A stretch of 64,000 nucleotides of DNA from Roseovarius aestuariivivens. Its GTDB lineage: Bacteria > Pseudomonadota > Alphaproteobacteria > Rhodobacterales > Rhodobacteraceae. The notes under the pieces are model-generated. The model saw only the letters and a program-made list of their open reading frames with translations, was not told where the DNA came from and made no database searches. Position 1 is the first letter of the stretch; each line of letters opens with the position of its first letter. The DNA is taken from contig NZ_SJEY01000001.1 in the NCBI RefSeq assembly GCF_004761875.1, forward strand, positions 372,001 to 436,000, read 5' to 3'. Below are positions 35,407-44,764 of the stretch, in pieces. A program made the position numbers and the translations under genes.

Positions 35407-37002
35407 TTAGCCATACTGGGCCAGCATCTCGTGCAGATCGTCGAGCGTGTTGGCCTCGTCCACCGGCTTGTCGTGGCGCCAGCGCTTCATGCGGGGAAAC
35501 CGCAGCGCGACGCCCGATTTGTGGCGCGGGCTTTCGTGGATGCCTTCGAAAGCGATCTCGAAGACATGTTCGGGTTTCACCTGCCGGACGGGTCCGAACC
35601 GTTGCAGCGTGTTCTTGCGCACCCAGGATGTGATCTTGCGGAACTCGGCGTCGGTCAGGCCGGAATAGGCCTTGGTGAAGGGTACGAGGTCATTGCCCGC
35701 GCGCACGGCAAAGGTGAAATCGGTGAAGAGATTGGCGCGGCGGCCATGCCCTTGCTGCGCGTAGATCATCACCGCGTCGATGGTTAATGGATCGAGCTTC
35801 CATTTCCACCAGTCGCCTTTTTTGCGACCCGCATGGTAGGGGGACGCCCGGCGCTTGAGCATAAGCCCCTCGGCGCGGGCCTCGCGCGCCCCCGCGCGGG
35901 TTTCGGCCAGCGCGTCCCACGAGGTAAAGGACAGCTGCGGGGACGGGCGCAGGGGCGCTTCGGGCGGAAGATCTTTCAGAAGCGCGTCAAGTTTGGCGCG
36001 GCGGGTGTGAAACGGCGTCTCGCGCAGGTCCTGCCCGTTCTCTTCGAGCAGATCGTAAGCCAGCACGATCACCGGCGCGTCCTTGAGCAGTTTTTTCGGC
36101 ACGGTCTTGCGCCCGATGCGTTTCTGCAGGTCGTTGAAGGGCAGTGGGGCCGCGCCGTCCCAGGCGACGATTTCGCCATCGATCACGATGCCGTCGGGCA
36201 GGTGATCGCGGGCGCGGGCCAGCTCGGGGAAGCGGTCGGTCATCAGCTCTTCGCCGCGCGACCAGACGAAATGCTCGCCCCCGCGGCGGATCAGTTGGCC
36301 ACGGATGCCGTCCCACTTCCATTCCGCCATCCAGTCTTCGGGCGGGCCGAGTTTCTCGGGCGGGGTCTCGTCCAGCCCATAGGCGAGGCAGAAGGGATAG
36401 GGGCGCGAGAGATCGGCGCTGGCGTCCGGGGCCTCGATCAGGCGTTCCCAAGAGGTGGTGTCGGGCGTCCAGTCGCCCATCAGGCGGTGCGCCAGTTCGG
36501 CCTCGTCGCGACCTGTCGCCCGGGCCAGCGCTCGGGTCATCAGCTTGCGCGAGATGCCGATCCGGAAGCCGCCCGTGAGCAGCTTGTTAAAGACAAGTCT
36601 TTCGTGAGGCTGCATCTGGTCCCAGGCATCGAGAATGGCTGCCCTGCGGGCGGGCTCGTCGGCGCGGTCGAGCGCGCGGAGGCGGGTGATCCAGCCGGTC
36701 AGGCTTTCGTCATGGTCGCGCGCGGGCGGGGGTAGGACGAGGGCGATGGTCTCCGACAGGTCGCCGACGATGGGATAGCTTTCCTCGAAGAGCCAGAGCG
36801 GGATGCCGGCACGCTCGGCGGCCCATTCGCGCAGCTTGGTGGTGGTGATCGCGCGGCGCGGGCGGCGGCCGGAGAAAAGCGCCACCGTCCAGAGCTTGTC
36901 GTCATCCGGGGCGGTGGCGAAATACTCGGCCAGGGCGGCGACCTTGGTGTTTGTCTTGGTGGTCTGGTCCAGCGTGGTATAGAGCGCGGTGAAGCGTTTC
37001 AT
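35407..37002 (-). CDS. ATP-dependent DNA ligase (ligase-exonuclease repair module)
   Basis: 531 residues; the ATG overlaps the stop of the upstream exonuclease by four bases. An N-terminal DNA-binding domain (residues 1-200) is followed by the adenylation domain with nucleotidyl-transfer lysine K229 in EWKWDGIRG, then VIDGEIVAWDG and the EGLMLKRRASPYHAGRKKGD and KWK motifs, and an OB domain. This is the bacterial LigC/LigB-like type described as cisplatin damage response ligase, encoded together with an MBL exonuclease. It seals nicks in an auxiliary repair pathway; the essential NAD-dependent ligase is a different gene. Confidence 0.93.
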   Translation of the reverse strand: MKRFTALYTTLDQTTKTNTKVAALAEYFATAPDDDKLWTVALFSGRRPRRAITTTKLREWAAERAGIPLWLFEESYPIVGDLSETIALVLPPPARDHDESLTGWITRLRALDRADEPARRAAILDAWDQMQPHERLVFNKLLTGGFRIGISRKLMTRALARATGRDEAELAHRLMGDWTPDTTSWERLIEAPDASADLSRPYPFCLAYGLDETPPEKLGPPEDWMAEWKWDGIRGQLIRRGGEHFVWSRGEELMTDRFPELARARDHLPDGIVIDGEIVAWDGAAPLPFNDLQKRIGRKTVPKKLLKDAPVIVLAYDLLEENGQDLRETPFHTRRAKLDALLKDLPPEAPLRPSPQLSFTSWDALAETRAGAREARAEGLMLKRRASPYHAGRKKGDWWKWKLDPLTIDAVMIYAQQGHGRRANLFTDFTFAVRAGNDLVPFTKAYSGLTDAEFRKITSWVRKNTLQRFGPVRQVKPEHVFEIAFEGIHESPRHKSGVALRFPRMKRWRHDKPVDEANTLDDLHEMLAQYG

Positions 37003-38009
37003 GCCGCGTCGTCCTCGTCAGTCGCATCGAGGCTTTCGCCGGTGAACTCGGTCGGGACGACCTGCGCATGATACCCTTTTTCATTCAGGTATCGCGCGAA
37101 GATATCCGTATAACCATGTGTAGCATATACATTTTCCGCGCCAGTTGATTTGATGGCCTCAAGCAAGCCGGGCCAGTCGGCGTGATCGGAAATGACAAAG
37201 CCGCGATCCACGGCGCGCCGCCGGCGCACGCCGCGCAGGCGCATCCAGCCCGACGCGAAGCCGGTGGAAGCGGGCCGAAACCGCCGCGCCCAGGTGCTGC
37301 CGAGGGCCGAGGGCGGCGCAAGCACCAGCGCGCCCGGGTGATCCTTTGCGGCAAGATCCGGTGTGACGTGGATCGTGTCGGGCAAGACAAGCCCCTGGGC
37401 GCGCAGGACGGCGTTGGTATTTTCCACCGCGCCATGGGTGAGGATGGGCCCGATCGAGGGATCGAGAAGCGACAGCACCCGCTGTGCCTTGCCAAGAGAA
37501 TAGGCCCCGAGCAGGGAAAACTTGCCCTGCGCGGCATTCTCGGCCCACCACGTGTTGATCTGCTGCGCGGCGTCGGCCTCGGGCGTCCAGGTGAAGACCG
37601 GCAGGCCGAAGGTGCATTCGGTGATGAAGCTGTGGCAGGCTACCGGCTCGAACGGTTCGGACAGGCGGTCTGGCGCGGTCTTGTAATCGCCTGAGACGAC
37701 CCAGACCTCGCCGCCGACCTCGACTCGGATCTGGGCAGAGCCGGGCACATGGCCCGCCGGATGGAACGACACGTCGGCCCCGCCGATGCGGCGGGTTTCG
37801 CCATAGCCGATTCCATCGAGCGTGATATCGCCCAGCCGGTGGCGCATCACCGGCCCGGCCGCATGGGTGGCCAGATACGCCCCATGCCCCCAGCGGGCGT
37901 GGTCGGCGTGGCCGTGGGTGATCAGCGCGCGATCCACTGGCCGCCACGGGTCGATGAAAAAGTCGCCGGCCGGGCAGTAGATGCCCTGGGGTCTGAATTC
38001 GAGAACCAT
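36999..38009 (-). CDS. ligase-associated MBL-fold DNA exonuclease
   Basis: 336 residues from the ATG at 38009 (MVLEFRPQGIYCPAG); the frame upstream is open but no family member extends there. The metallo-beta-lactamase motif is intact (H32-G-H34-A-D36-H37), with HPAGHVPGSAQIRVE and SGDYK supplying further ligands and the beta-CASP-like part with FVISDHADWPGL at the end. These SNM1/Pso2-like nucleases trim DNA ends for the partner ligase encoded immediately downstream (ATGA overlap). The Lhr-type helicase and phosphoesterase that often complete this module are not next to it. Confidence 0.92.
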   Translation of the reverse strand: MVLEFRPQGIYCPAGDFFIDPWRPVDRALITHGHADHARWGHGAYLATHAAGPVMRHRLGDITLDGIGYGETRRIGGADVSFHPAGHVPGSAQIRVEVGGEVWVVSGDYKTAPDRLSEPFEPVACHSFITECTFGLPVFTWTPEADAAQQINTWWAENAAQGKFSLLGAYSLGKAQRVLSLLDPSIGPILTHGAVENTNAVLRAQGLVLPDTIHVTPDLAAKDHPGALVLAPPSALGSTWARRFRPASTGFASGWMRLRGVRRRRAVDRGFVISDHADWPGLLEAIKSTGAENVYATHGYTDIFARYLNEKGYHAQVVPTEFTGESLDATDEDDAA

Positions 38010-38111
38010 GCGCCAAGGATAGCGCCGCGCGCCGAGACGGCCAGAGCATGCCCCTTGCGGGTTGGCCGCAGCGCGATAGTCTGGCACCCGTCAGGCGGAC
38101 AGGGGAGAGCC

Positions 38112-38939
38112 ATGCGATTTGTCAGATACGGAAACCCGGGCGAGGAAAAGCCCGGCATGTTGGATGCCGCCGGAAAGCTGCGCGATCTGACCGGCGTGGT
38201 GCCGGACATTGCGGGCAGGGTTCTTGCCTCTTTGCCGCGCGTCGACCCCGAGGCTTTGCCGGTGGTCGAGGGCGCGCCAAGGCTGGGGCCGCCGGTGGGG
38301 CAGGTGGGCAAGTTCATCGGGATCGGGCTCAATTATTCGGATCATGCCGCCGAGGCGGGCATGGACATCCCCGAGGAACCGATCGTGTTCATGAAGGCCA
38401 CGTCGAGCATTTGCGGCCCCGAGGACGAGGTGCGTCTGCCGCGCGGATCCACGCACGGCGACTGGGAGGTCGAGCTTGGTGTGGTGATCGGCAAGCCCGC
38501 GTCCTACGTGAGCGAGGCCGAGGCGTTGAGCCATGTGGCGGGCTATTGCGTGGTCAACGATGTCTCGGAACGGCATTACCAGATGCACCGGTCGGGCCAG
38601 TGGACAAAGGGCAAGAGCGCCGACACGTTCGGCCCGATCGGGCCGTGGCTTGTCACGCCGGACGAGGTGGGCGACCCGCAAAACCTTGAGATGTGGCTGG
38701 ATCTTAATGGCGAGCGGATGCAGACCGGCACCACGGCGACGATGATTTTCAGCGTGGCGCAGATCGTGTCGCATCTCAGCGAGTTGATGAGCCTTCAGCC
38801 CGGGGACGTGATCGCCACCGGGACGCCGCCTGGGGTGGGCATGGGGCAGACGCCTAAGCGATACCTTGCTGAAGGAGATATAATGGAGTTGGAGATTCAG
38901 GGGCTGGGCCGCCAGCGTCAGACCGTGGGCCGGGCGTAG
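38112..38939 (+). CDS. fumarylacetoacetate hydrolase (FAH) family protein
   Basis: 275 residues from the ATG at 38112 with AGGGGAGAG upstream. The FAH fold shows FIGIGLNYSDHAAEAGM, the metal-binding carboxylates in DWEVELGVVIG (E-x-E) and the distal VNDVSERHYQ, and the GDVIATGTPPGVGMG motif. Such enzymes hydrolyse or decarboxylate beta-diketo or hydroxymuconate-type acids in aromatic or sugar-acid breakdown; several roseobacter members are annotated as ureidoglycolate lyase, but the substrate cannot be decided here. Its last 86 bases overlap the end of the convergent alpha/beta hydrolase gene. Confidence 0.9.
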   Translation: MRFVRYGNPGEEKPGMLDAAGKLRDLTGVVPDIAGRVLASLPRVDPEALPVVEGAPRLGPPVGQVGKFIGIGLNYSDHAAEAGMDIPEEPIVFMKATSSICGPEDEVRLPRGSTHGDWEVELGVVIGKPASYVSEAEALSHVAGYCVVNDVSERHYQMHRSGQWTKGKSADTFGPIGPWLVTPDEVGDPQNLEMWLDLNGERMQTGTTATMIFSVAQIVSHLSELMSLQPGDVIATGTPPGVGMGQTPKRYLAEGDIMELEIQGLGRQRQTVGRA

Positions 38940-39882
38940 CCGCCACGCGAGCGAAAAAGCGCGCCAGGGTGACGGTCAGGTGCCGGCGGGTGGCCTCGCC
39001 TTCCATCAGCACCTCGTGGCGGGCGCCCTCGATCATGTCGAGCCGCGCGCCGGGCCAGCGCGAGATGCGTTCCCGGATGCGGCCCGGGTCGACGATATCC
39101 TCTTCGGTGCCGAGCAGCGTCAGGCAGGGCAGCGCAGGCGAGGGCAGACGCGAGAGCGCGCGGGTTTCGCGCAACGCCTCGTACAGCCAGCGCAGGCTTG
39201 GACCGCCGAGGCCGAGGCGCGGATCGGCGCTGACCTGACGGATCATGTAGTCATAGCTTTCGCGGTCGGTCGTGAGCTTGTTGGTTTCGAAAGGTTCGGT
39301 CAGCACGTAGCTGGTCGAGGCCGTGCCGGGGGCATAGACATGATCAAGCCCGACGCCCCGGCTGCTCCAGGACAGGGACCACGCGACGGGGCGCAGCGGA
39401 CGCGAGATGCGGATGCCCCACATCGGGGCCGAGAAGGCCGCCGCCGTGACGGGCAGGCCGTTCATCACCGCGCGCAGGCCGATGCAGCCGCCCATGGAAT
39501 GCGCGAGCAGGTACCACGGCTTGGGCAGATCGAGCGCCGCTGCGGCGTCGCACATCGCGGCGACGTCGCGCTGGTAGTCGGCGAAAAGATGGACGTGCCC
39601 GGCCATCTCATCCTCGGTCAGCCGGTCGGACAGGCCCTGTCCGCGCCAGTCGATCGCCAGCGTCGCAAGGCCGTGCGACGCGAAATCGGCGGCGATACGA
39701 CCGTATTTCTCGACATATTCTGTGCGGCCGGGAAAGAGCAGCACGGTGCCCGACGCCGTGTCCTGGGGCCGCCATGCGGCGGCACGCAGACGCACGCCGT
39801 CATCGGCGTGGATCCAGAAGGCGGTGCCGTCTTCGGGGCCTTCGGCGAGGTCTGCGTAAAGCGGCGCGGTGTCGTGACCCAT
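38854..39882 (-). CDS. alpha/beta hydrolase (monoacylglycerol lipase/lysophospholipase-like)
   Basis: 342 residues. Begins MGHDTAPLYADLAEGPEDG; the Hydrolase_4-type core shows VLLFPGRTEYVEKYGRIAAD, DWRGQGLSD and the nucleophile elbow LAHSMGG with S129; the acid and histidine lie near GTEEDIVDPGRI and GARHEVLMEG. The pattern matches lysophospholipase L2 (PldB)-like enzymes. It follows the SCP2 gene by eight bases, so the pair may form a lipid-related operon. The last 28 codons run antisense through the end of the FAH gene. Confidence 0.9.
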   Translation of the reverse strand: MGHDTAPLYADLAEGPEDGTAFWIHADDGVRLRAAAWRPQDTASGTVLLFPGRTEYVEKYGRIAADFASHGLATLAIDWRGQGLSDRLTEDEMAGHVHLFADYQRDVAAMCDAAAALDLPKPWYLLAHSMGGCIGLRAVMNGLPVTAAAFSAPMWGIRISRPLRPVAWSLSWSSRGVGLDHVYAPGTASTSYVLTEPFETNKLTTDRESYDYMIRQVSADPRLGLGGPSLRWLYEALRETRALSRLPSPALPCLTLLGTEEDIVDPGRIRERISRWPGARLDMIEGARHEVLMEGEATRRHLTVTLARFFARVAATPGPRSDAGGPAPESPTPLYLLQQGIA

Positions 39883-39890
39883 GCGGTACC

Positions 39891-40178
39891 TCAGCTCAGG
39901 ACAGCGCCGAGTTTCATTGCCATGCCCATGTCGCCATCGACGCTCAGCTGGCCGGACATGAAGGCGGTGGTGGGGTCGAGATCGCCCGAGAGGATCGATT
40001 CGAAAGTGCCGGCATCGGCGGTGAGTGTCACGTCGGCGTCGCCATCGCCCGCGCGGGCGCCATCGCCATCGACGATGATCTCGCCTTCGCCTTCGATCAC
40101 GAACTTGGCAGAGCCATCGAGACCGCCATCCATCTTGGCATTCAGGGCCTCGACCGCCGCATTGATCATGTCGCTCAT
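39891..40178 (-). CDS. SCP2 sterol-binding domain protein
   Basis: 95 residues, ATG at 40178 with GGAGGAAAA upstream. The entire protein is a minimal SCP2 domain (AKFVIEGEGEIIVDGDG, then DVTLTADAGTFESILSGDLD, TTAFMSGQLSVDGDMGMAMK), a fold that holds lipids or acyl-CoA in a hydrophobic cavity. Stand-alone bacterial SCP2 proteins are taken to be lipid carriers. It lies upstream of the lipase-like gene with an eight-base gap and is divergent from the TPR protein gene. Confidence 0.92.
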   Translation of the reverse strand: MSDMINAAVEALNAKMDGGLDGSAKFVIEGEGEIIVDGDGARAGDGDADVTLTADAGTFESILSGDLDPTTAFMSGQLSVDGDMGMAMKLGAVLS

Positions 40179-40247
40179 CTTTTTCCTCCAGGATTTGATC
40201 GTCCGGGGCTTTGATTCCCGAACGAGAACGCTAAACTCATTCCTGTT

Positions 40248-40811
40248 ATGAGCGTTCAGACCCGACTTCTCAAATCTATCGTTGCGGCACTTTTCGCGAC
40301 AGTCATGTTTTCCTTACCTTCCGCCGCCGAAGAATCGCGGCTGGAGCGGTTTTTCGCTGAGCTGGCGGCTGCCGAGGATGCCAAGGAGGCGCGCCGCATC
40401 GCCAAGGAAATCGAGTTGGAATGGACGCGCTCGGGCTCGGCCTCGGCGGATCTTCTGCTCAAGCGTGGGCGCGACGCTCTGGAAGCGGGGGACGTGGCGG
40501 CCGCGATCGGGCATCTCACCGCGCTGACGGATCATGCGCCTGAATTCGCCGAAGGCTGGCATACGCGCGCCATGGCCTTCGCCGATGCCGAGCTTTACGG
40601 CCCGGCACTGGCGGATATCGAGCGCACGCTGGCGCTGGAGCCACGACATTACAACGCCATGGCGAGCCTTGGCGGCATTCTGGCGCAATCGGCCCGGCCG
40701 AAAATGGCGAAAGAGGCCTTCGAGCACGCGCTGGCCCTGCATCCCTTTCACGAGGATGTCTTGCAGGCCATGGAGCACGTGAACCGCGAAATCGGCGGCA
40801 GGGACCTCTGA
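40248..40811 (+). CDS. exported tetratricopeptide-repeat protein
   Basis: 187 residues. An N-terminal signal peptide (about residues 8-27, ending SAAEE) is followed by a helical region and three TPR units: SADLLLKRGRDALEAGDVAA, PEFAEGWHTRAMAFADAELYGP and PRHYNAMASLGGILAQSARPK. TPR units mediate protein contacts, so it is probably a periplasmic scaffold. The helicase gene follows 21 bp downstream in the same direction. Partner proteins cannot be deduced. Confidence 0.85.
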   Translation: MSVQTRLLKSIVAALFATVMFSLPSAAEESRLERFFAELAAAEDAKEARRIAKEIELEWTRSGSASADLLLKRGRDALEAGDVAAAIGHLTALTDHAPEFAEGWHTRAMAFADAELYGPALADIERTLALEPRHYNAMASLGGILAQSARPKMAKEAFEHALALHPFHEDVLQAMEHVNREIGGRDL

Positions 40812-40832
40812 CAGGCAAGCGGGAGATGGCCG

Positions 40833-43694
40833 ATGGCCGAGCAGTCGAGGATCCTCGCGGTCCTGGGCCCCACCAATACCGGAAAGACGCATTATGCCAT
40901 CGAGCGGATGCTGGGCTACCGGACCGGAGTGATCGGCCTGCCGCTGCGCCTTCTGGCGCGGGAGGTCTATGACAAGATCGTCGCCGTGCGCGGCCCGTCG
41001 GTGGTGGCGCTGGTTACCGGCGAGGAGCGGATCGTGCCCCCCAGAACGCAATACTGGGTCTGCACGGTCGAAGCGATGCCCGAGGGGATGGGCGCGGATT
41101 TCGTCGCTGTGGACGAGATCCAGTTATGTGCCGACCCGGAGCGCGGGCACGTGTTCACCGACCGGCTTTTGCGGATGCGGGGCCTGCGCGAGACGCAGTT
41201 TCTGGGTGCGCACACCATGCGGGGCGCGATTGCGGCGCTGGTTCCGGGCGCGGAGTTCCTGAACCGCGAGCGTATGTCGCAATTAACCTACACAGGTTCG
41301 AAAAAGCTAAGCAAGATGCCCGCACGGAGCGCCATCGTGGGGTTTTCGGTTGAGAATGTATATGCCATGGCCGAGCTTCTGCGGCGCCAGAAGGGCGGCG
41401 CGGCGGTCGTCATGGGGGCGCTGAGCCCGCGGACACGCAATGCGCAGGTCGATCTTTACCAGAATGGCGAGGTCGATTACCTGGTGGCGACGGATGCCAT
41501 CGGCATGGGGCTCAACCTTGACATCAACCACGTGGCGTTCTCGTCGCTGTTGAAATTCGACGGGCGGCGTATCCGGGCGCTGGCGCCCAACGAGCTGGCG
41601 CAGATCGCGGGACGCGCGGGGCGCGGCATGTCGAGTGGCACGTTCGGGGTGACGGGCGAAGCGCCGCCCCTGCCGGACGATATGGCGCAGGCCATCATGG
41701 ACCACCGATTTACCCCGATCCGCAAGCTGGAGTGGCGCAACGCCGCGCTGCAGTTCGGGCATCTCGACGCGCTTGTCGCCTCGCTCGAGGTCAAGCCCGA
41801 GGACGAATGGCTGGTGCGGGCGCGCGAGGCGGACGACCTGATTGCGCTGCGCGCGCTGGCAGAACACGGCGAGGTACGCGCCCGCGCCAGCGACGGCCCG
41901 TCGATCCGGCTTTTGTGGGATGTATGCCGCGTGCCCGATTTTCGAGGCATCAGCCATGCCGAGCACGCCGGCCTTTTGGAGAAGATTTTCAACGATCTGC
42001 ACGAACACGGCCGAGTCTGCGAAGCGTGGCTGGCGCGGCAGGTTCAGAGAATTGACCGCACGGAAGGGGATATAGATACGCTTTCAAAGCGTTTGGCCTA
42101 TATCAGGACGTGGACTTACGTTGCGCAACGAAAGGGCTGGGTCGCCGATGAAAGTCATTGGCGCGCAGCCACGCGCGCTGTAGAAGATCGCCTGTCAGAC
42201 GCGCTTCACGGGGCGCTGACCCAAAGATTTGTGGACCGGCGCACCTCCGTGCTTCTGCGCCGGCTCAAGCAGAAGGAAGCCATGGTGGCAGATGTAAACG
42301 ACAAAGGTGAAGTGACGGTCGAAGGCGAGTTCGTCGGGCGGCTGGAAGGATTTCGGTTCCTTCAGGACAAGACCGCGAACGGGCAGGAGGCCAAGACGAT
42401 CCAGGCCGCGAGCCTGCAGGCGCTGGCGCCGCATTTTCACCTGCGCGCCGACAAGTTCTATAACGCGCCAGACACCGAGATCGATTTCACCGAGCAAGGT
42501 GGCCTGATGTGGGGCAAGGAGGCCGTCGGCAAGCTGACGGCCGGGTCCGACGCCCTCAAGCCGCAGGTCGTGGCCTTTGTCGACGACGCCGCAGGCGCCG
42601 AGGTGATGCAGAAGGTGCAACGCCGTTTGCAGCATTTCATCGACCGCAAGATCGCTACGCTGTTCGAGCCGCTTCTGAACATCCAGCGGGACGAAGAGCT
42701 GACCGGCGTGGCGCGCGGTTTCGGCTTTCGGATGGTCGAGAATTTCGGTGTGATCCCCCGCGGCGAGGTGGCCGAGGAGGTCAAGGGCTTGGACCAAGAC
42801 GCGCGTGGGCAGTTGCGCAAGCACGGCGTGCGGTTCGGCCAGTTCACGGTCTTCATGCCGCTGTTGCTGAAGCCAGCGCCGACGCGGCTTCGCCTTGTGC
42901 TGTGGTCGCTGTCCAAGGGGCTGGACGAGTTTCCCGAGGCGCCGCCGCCGGGCCTTGTTACCGTACCGTCGGGCACGGCGACGCCGCCGGGCTATCATTC
43001 GATGGCCGGCTACCGCGCCGCCGGAGAGCGCGCCATTCGCATCGATATGCTGGAACGTCTGGCCGACATGCTGCGCGCCGAGGATAGCCGGGGCGGGTTC
43101 GAGGCGAGCGCCGACATGCTCTCGATCACCGGTATGACGCTGGAACAATTCGCCGATCTGATGCAGGGGCTTGGCTACAAGGCCGAACGTGGCGAGCGGG
43201 AGAAGGTCAAGACCGTCGACCAGGCCCTGGCGGAGACGCCGGCGCCCGCAGACGAGACCCCGGTGGAGGCCGCGCCCGAAGAGGCCACGCCCGAGGAGGC
43301 CATCGCGGAGGGCGGGATCGTCGACGATGGCGTGGCGCCCGTGGCTGAGACGCCGACCGAGCAGGGCGAGGTGCCCGCCGAGGTGCCGGCCATGTCCGAA
43401 ACCGAGATCGAGCCCGGGACCGCGCCGGACGCGGCGGCGGAAGCGCCGGAATTGGAAGTCTTTTATACCTTCACCTGGGCCGGTCGCCCGGCCCGTGGAC
43501 GTTCGGAGGGCGAGCGGCCGCGCGGGCAGCGCCCGGCCGGCAAGAAAGGCAAACCGGGCGGCAAGCCCGGCAAGGGCAAGCCGCGCCGCGATGACGGGCC
43601 GAAGAATTATTCTTCCAAGCCCGCCAAGAAAGACAAGATCGATCCCGACAACCCGTTCGCCGCCGCGCTGATGGGGCTCAAGGACAAAAGCTGA
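40833..43694 (+). CDS. SUV3-like DExH-box RNA helicase
   Basis: 953 residues. The helicase core is of the mitochondrial Suv3 type: Walker A GPTNTGKT at residues 12-19, D94-E95-I96-Q97 as motif II, VATDAIGMGLNLDINHVAFSS (motif V) and QIAGRAGRG (motif VI). A Suv3-like C-terminal helical domain follows, then about 130 residues of Pro/Glu/Ala-rich sequence and a very basic Gly/Lys tail (GKKGKPGGKPGKGKPRRDD), probably disordered and RNA-binding. Suv3 acts in RNA turnover; the bacterial substrate is not known. The S4-domain gene starts five bases after the stop. Confidence 0.92.
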   Translation: MAEQSRILAVLGPTNTGKTHYAIERMLGYRTGVIGLPLRLLAREVYDKIVAVRGPSVVALVTGEERIVPPRTQYWVCTVEAMPEGMGADFVAVDEIQLCADPERGHVFTDRLLRMRGLRETQFLGAHTMRGAIAALVPGAEFLNRERMSQLTYTGSKKLSKMPARSAIVGFSVENVYAMAELLRRQKGGAAVVMGALSPRTRNAQVDLYQNGEVDYLVATDAIGMGLNLDINHVAFSSLLKFDGRRIRALAPNELAQIAGRAGRGMSSGTFGVTGEAPPLPDDMAQAIMDHRFTPIRKLEWRNAALQFGHLDALVASLEVKPEDEWLVRAREADDLIALRALAEHGEVRARASDGPSIRLLWDVCRVPDFRGISHAEHAGLLEKIFNDLHEHGRVCEAWLARQVQRIDRTEGDIDTLSKRLAYIRTWTYVAQRKGWVADESHWRAATRAVEDRLSDALHGALTQRFVDRRTSVLLRRLKQKEAMVADVNDKGEVTVEGEFVGRLEGFRFLQDKTANGQEAKTIQAASLQALAPHFHLRADKFYNAPDTEIDFTEQGGLMWGKEAVGKLTAGSDALKPQVVAFVDDAAGAEVMQKVQRRLQHFIDRKIATLFEPLLNIQRDEELTGVARGFGFRMVENFGVIPRGEVAEEVKGLDQDARGQLRKHGVRFGQFTVFMPLLLKPAPTRLRLVLWSLSKGLDEFPEAPPPGLVTVPSGTATPPGYHSMAGYRAAGERAIRIDMLERLADMLRAEDSRGGFEASADMLSITGMTLEQFADLMQGLGYKAERGEREKVKTVDQALAETPAPADETPVEAAPEEATPEEAIAEGGIVDDGVAPVAETPTEQGEVPAEVPAMSETEIEPGTAPDAAAEAPELEVFYTFTWAGRPARGRSEGERPRGQRPAGKKGKPGGKPGKGKPRRDDGPKNYSSKPAKKDKIDPDNPFAAALMGLKDKS

Positions 43695-43699
43695 GCCCC

Positions 43700-44086
43700 G
43701 TGCAGGAGACGCCCGACCGGATCAGGCTGGACAAATGGCTGTGGCACGCGCGGTTTTTCAAGACGCGCGGGCTTTCCGCCAAGCTGGTGTCGGGCGGGCA
43801 TGTGCGCGTCAATCGCGAGAAAGTGTCCAAACCCGCCCATGCCGTGGGCCCGGGCGATGTCCTGACCTTTCCGCAGGCGCGGGGCGTGCGGGTGATCCGC
43901 GTGCTGGCCATCGGCACGCGGCGCGGTCCCGCGACAGAGGCGCGCAGTCTTTACGAGGACCTCGATCCACCCGAGGCGCGGCCGCGCGAGATTGTCCCGA
44001 GAAATCCAAGCTTTGAGGGAAAGGGGCGCCCGACCAAGCGAGACCGGCGCAAACTAGATCTCAACCGCTCGGAGACGCTTGATTGA
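43700..44086 (+). CDS. S4-domain RNA-binding protein (Hsp15-like)
   Basis: 128 residues with a GTG start at 43700, five bases after the helicase stop. The S4 domain comprises RIRLDKWLWHARFFKTRGLS, AKLVSGGHVRVNREKVSKPAH and the GDVLTFPQ turn; a basic C-terminal tail follows (RPTKRDRRKLDLNR). The match is to the HslR/Hsp15 group, which binds stalled 50S subunits carrying nascent chains after heat shock. It is co-transcribed with the SUV3-like helicase, as in other Rhodobacterales, which suggests a shared role in RNA or ribosome quality control (inference). Confidence 0.92.
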   Translation: MQETPDRIRLDKWLWHARFFKTRGLSAKLVSGGHVRVNREKVSKPAHAVGPGDVLTFPQARGVRVIRVLAIGTRRGPATEARSLYEDLDPPEARPREIVPRNPSFEGKGRPTKRDRRKLDLNRSETLD

Positions 44087-44137
44087 TCGGCGTGACTGAA
44101 TTAGGTCACTGCACGTGTCGAAGATTGTGAGACCCAA

Positions 44138-44476
44138 ATGACCTATGTCGTGATCGATAACTGCATCGAGTGCAAATACACCGACTGCGTAGAGGTGTGC
44201 CCCGTAGATTGTTTCTATGAGGGGGAAAACATGCTGGTGATCCATCCCGACGAGTGCATCGATTGCGGCGTCTGCGAGCCAGAATGCCCCGCCGACGCGA
44301 TCCGGCCCGACACCGAGCCCGACATGGAAAAATGGGTCGAGTTCAATCGCAAGTATTCTGAGATGTGGCCGGTGATCATCACCAAGAAAGACCAGATGCC
44401 CAATGCCGAGGACCGCGATGGCGAAGAGGGCAAGCTGGACAAGTATTTCTCGGAAGCGCCGGGCGAAGGCGGCTGA
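44138..44476 (+). CDS. fdxA: seven-iron ferredoxin FdxA
   Basis: 112 residues. The N-terminal ferredoxin part has the 7Fe-8S cysteine pattern [20 protein letters not shown] followed by [16 protein letters not shown], giving a 3Fe-4S and a 4Fe-4S cluster; the C-terminal extension ([25 protein letters not shown]) is typical of alphaproteobacterial FdxA. It is a low-potential cytosolic electron carrier whose partners are not defined here. It sits between the S4 gene and carD, its usual place in this order. Confidence 0.96.
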   Translation: MTYVVIDNCIECKYTDCVEVCPVDCFYEGENMLVIHPDECIDCGVCEPECPADAIRPDTEPDMEKWVEFNRKYSEMWPVIITKKDQMPNAEDRDGEEGKLDKYFSEAPGEGG

Positions 44477-44564
44477 ACCGATTCGTTCAGGATTGCGCCT
44501 GTCCGCCCTAGATTTTTCGGCGGGTTTCAGCCCGTAAGTCCTTGAATTTCCGTAAGGACATGGG

Positions 44565-44607
44565 CCCTGCCACCGGATGTTCTTTCGGAAGGGCGTTTTT
44601 TGTGGTA
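44565..44607 (+). terminator. weak hairpin with T-run after fdxA
   Basis: GCCCT ... AGGGC (about 44566 to 44595) encloses a small inner CCG/CGG stem and is followed by GTTTTTTG. The stem is short and interrupted, so this is only a candidate terminator. Confidence 0.3.
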
Positions 44608-44612
44608 TGATG
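44604..44612 (+). promoter_or_regulatory. extended -10 promoter candidate for carD
   Basis: TGGTATGAT: TG one base before TATGAT, an extended -10 element, without a good -35. It would give a leader of about 145 bases for carD; the 288-bp gap has no convincing ORF. Confidence 0.4.
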
Positions 44613-44764
44613 CCGCTGCAAATGTAGAAGAAAACACATATATCCATCTGCCCACGCTGACGCATGGGGGTGGATTTCTTTGCGCCTGATGCAGGATATC
44701 CCGGCACGTGACCGGGTTGGGGGCAACCGGCGCGAACCACAGGAAGCTTGTGAGGAACATCTGA

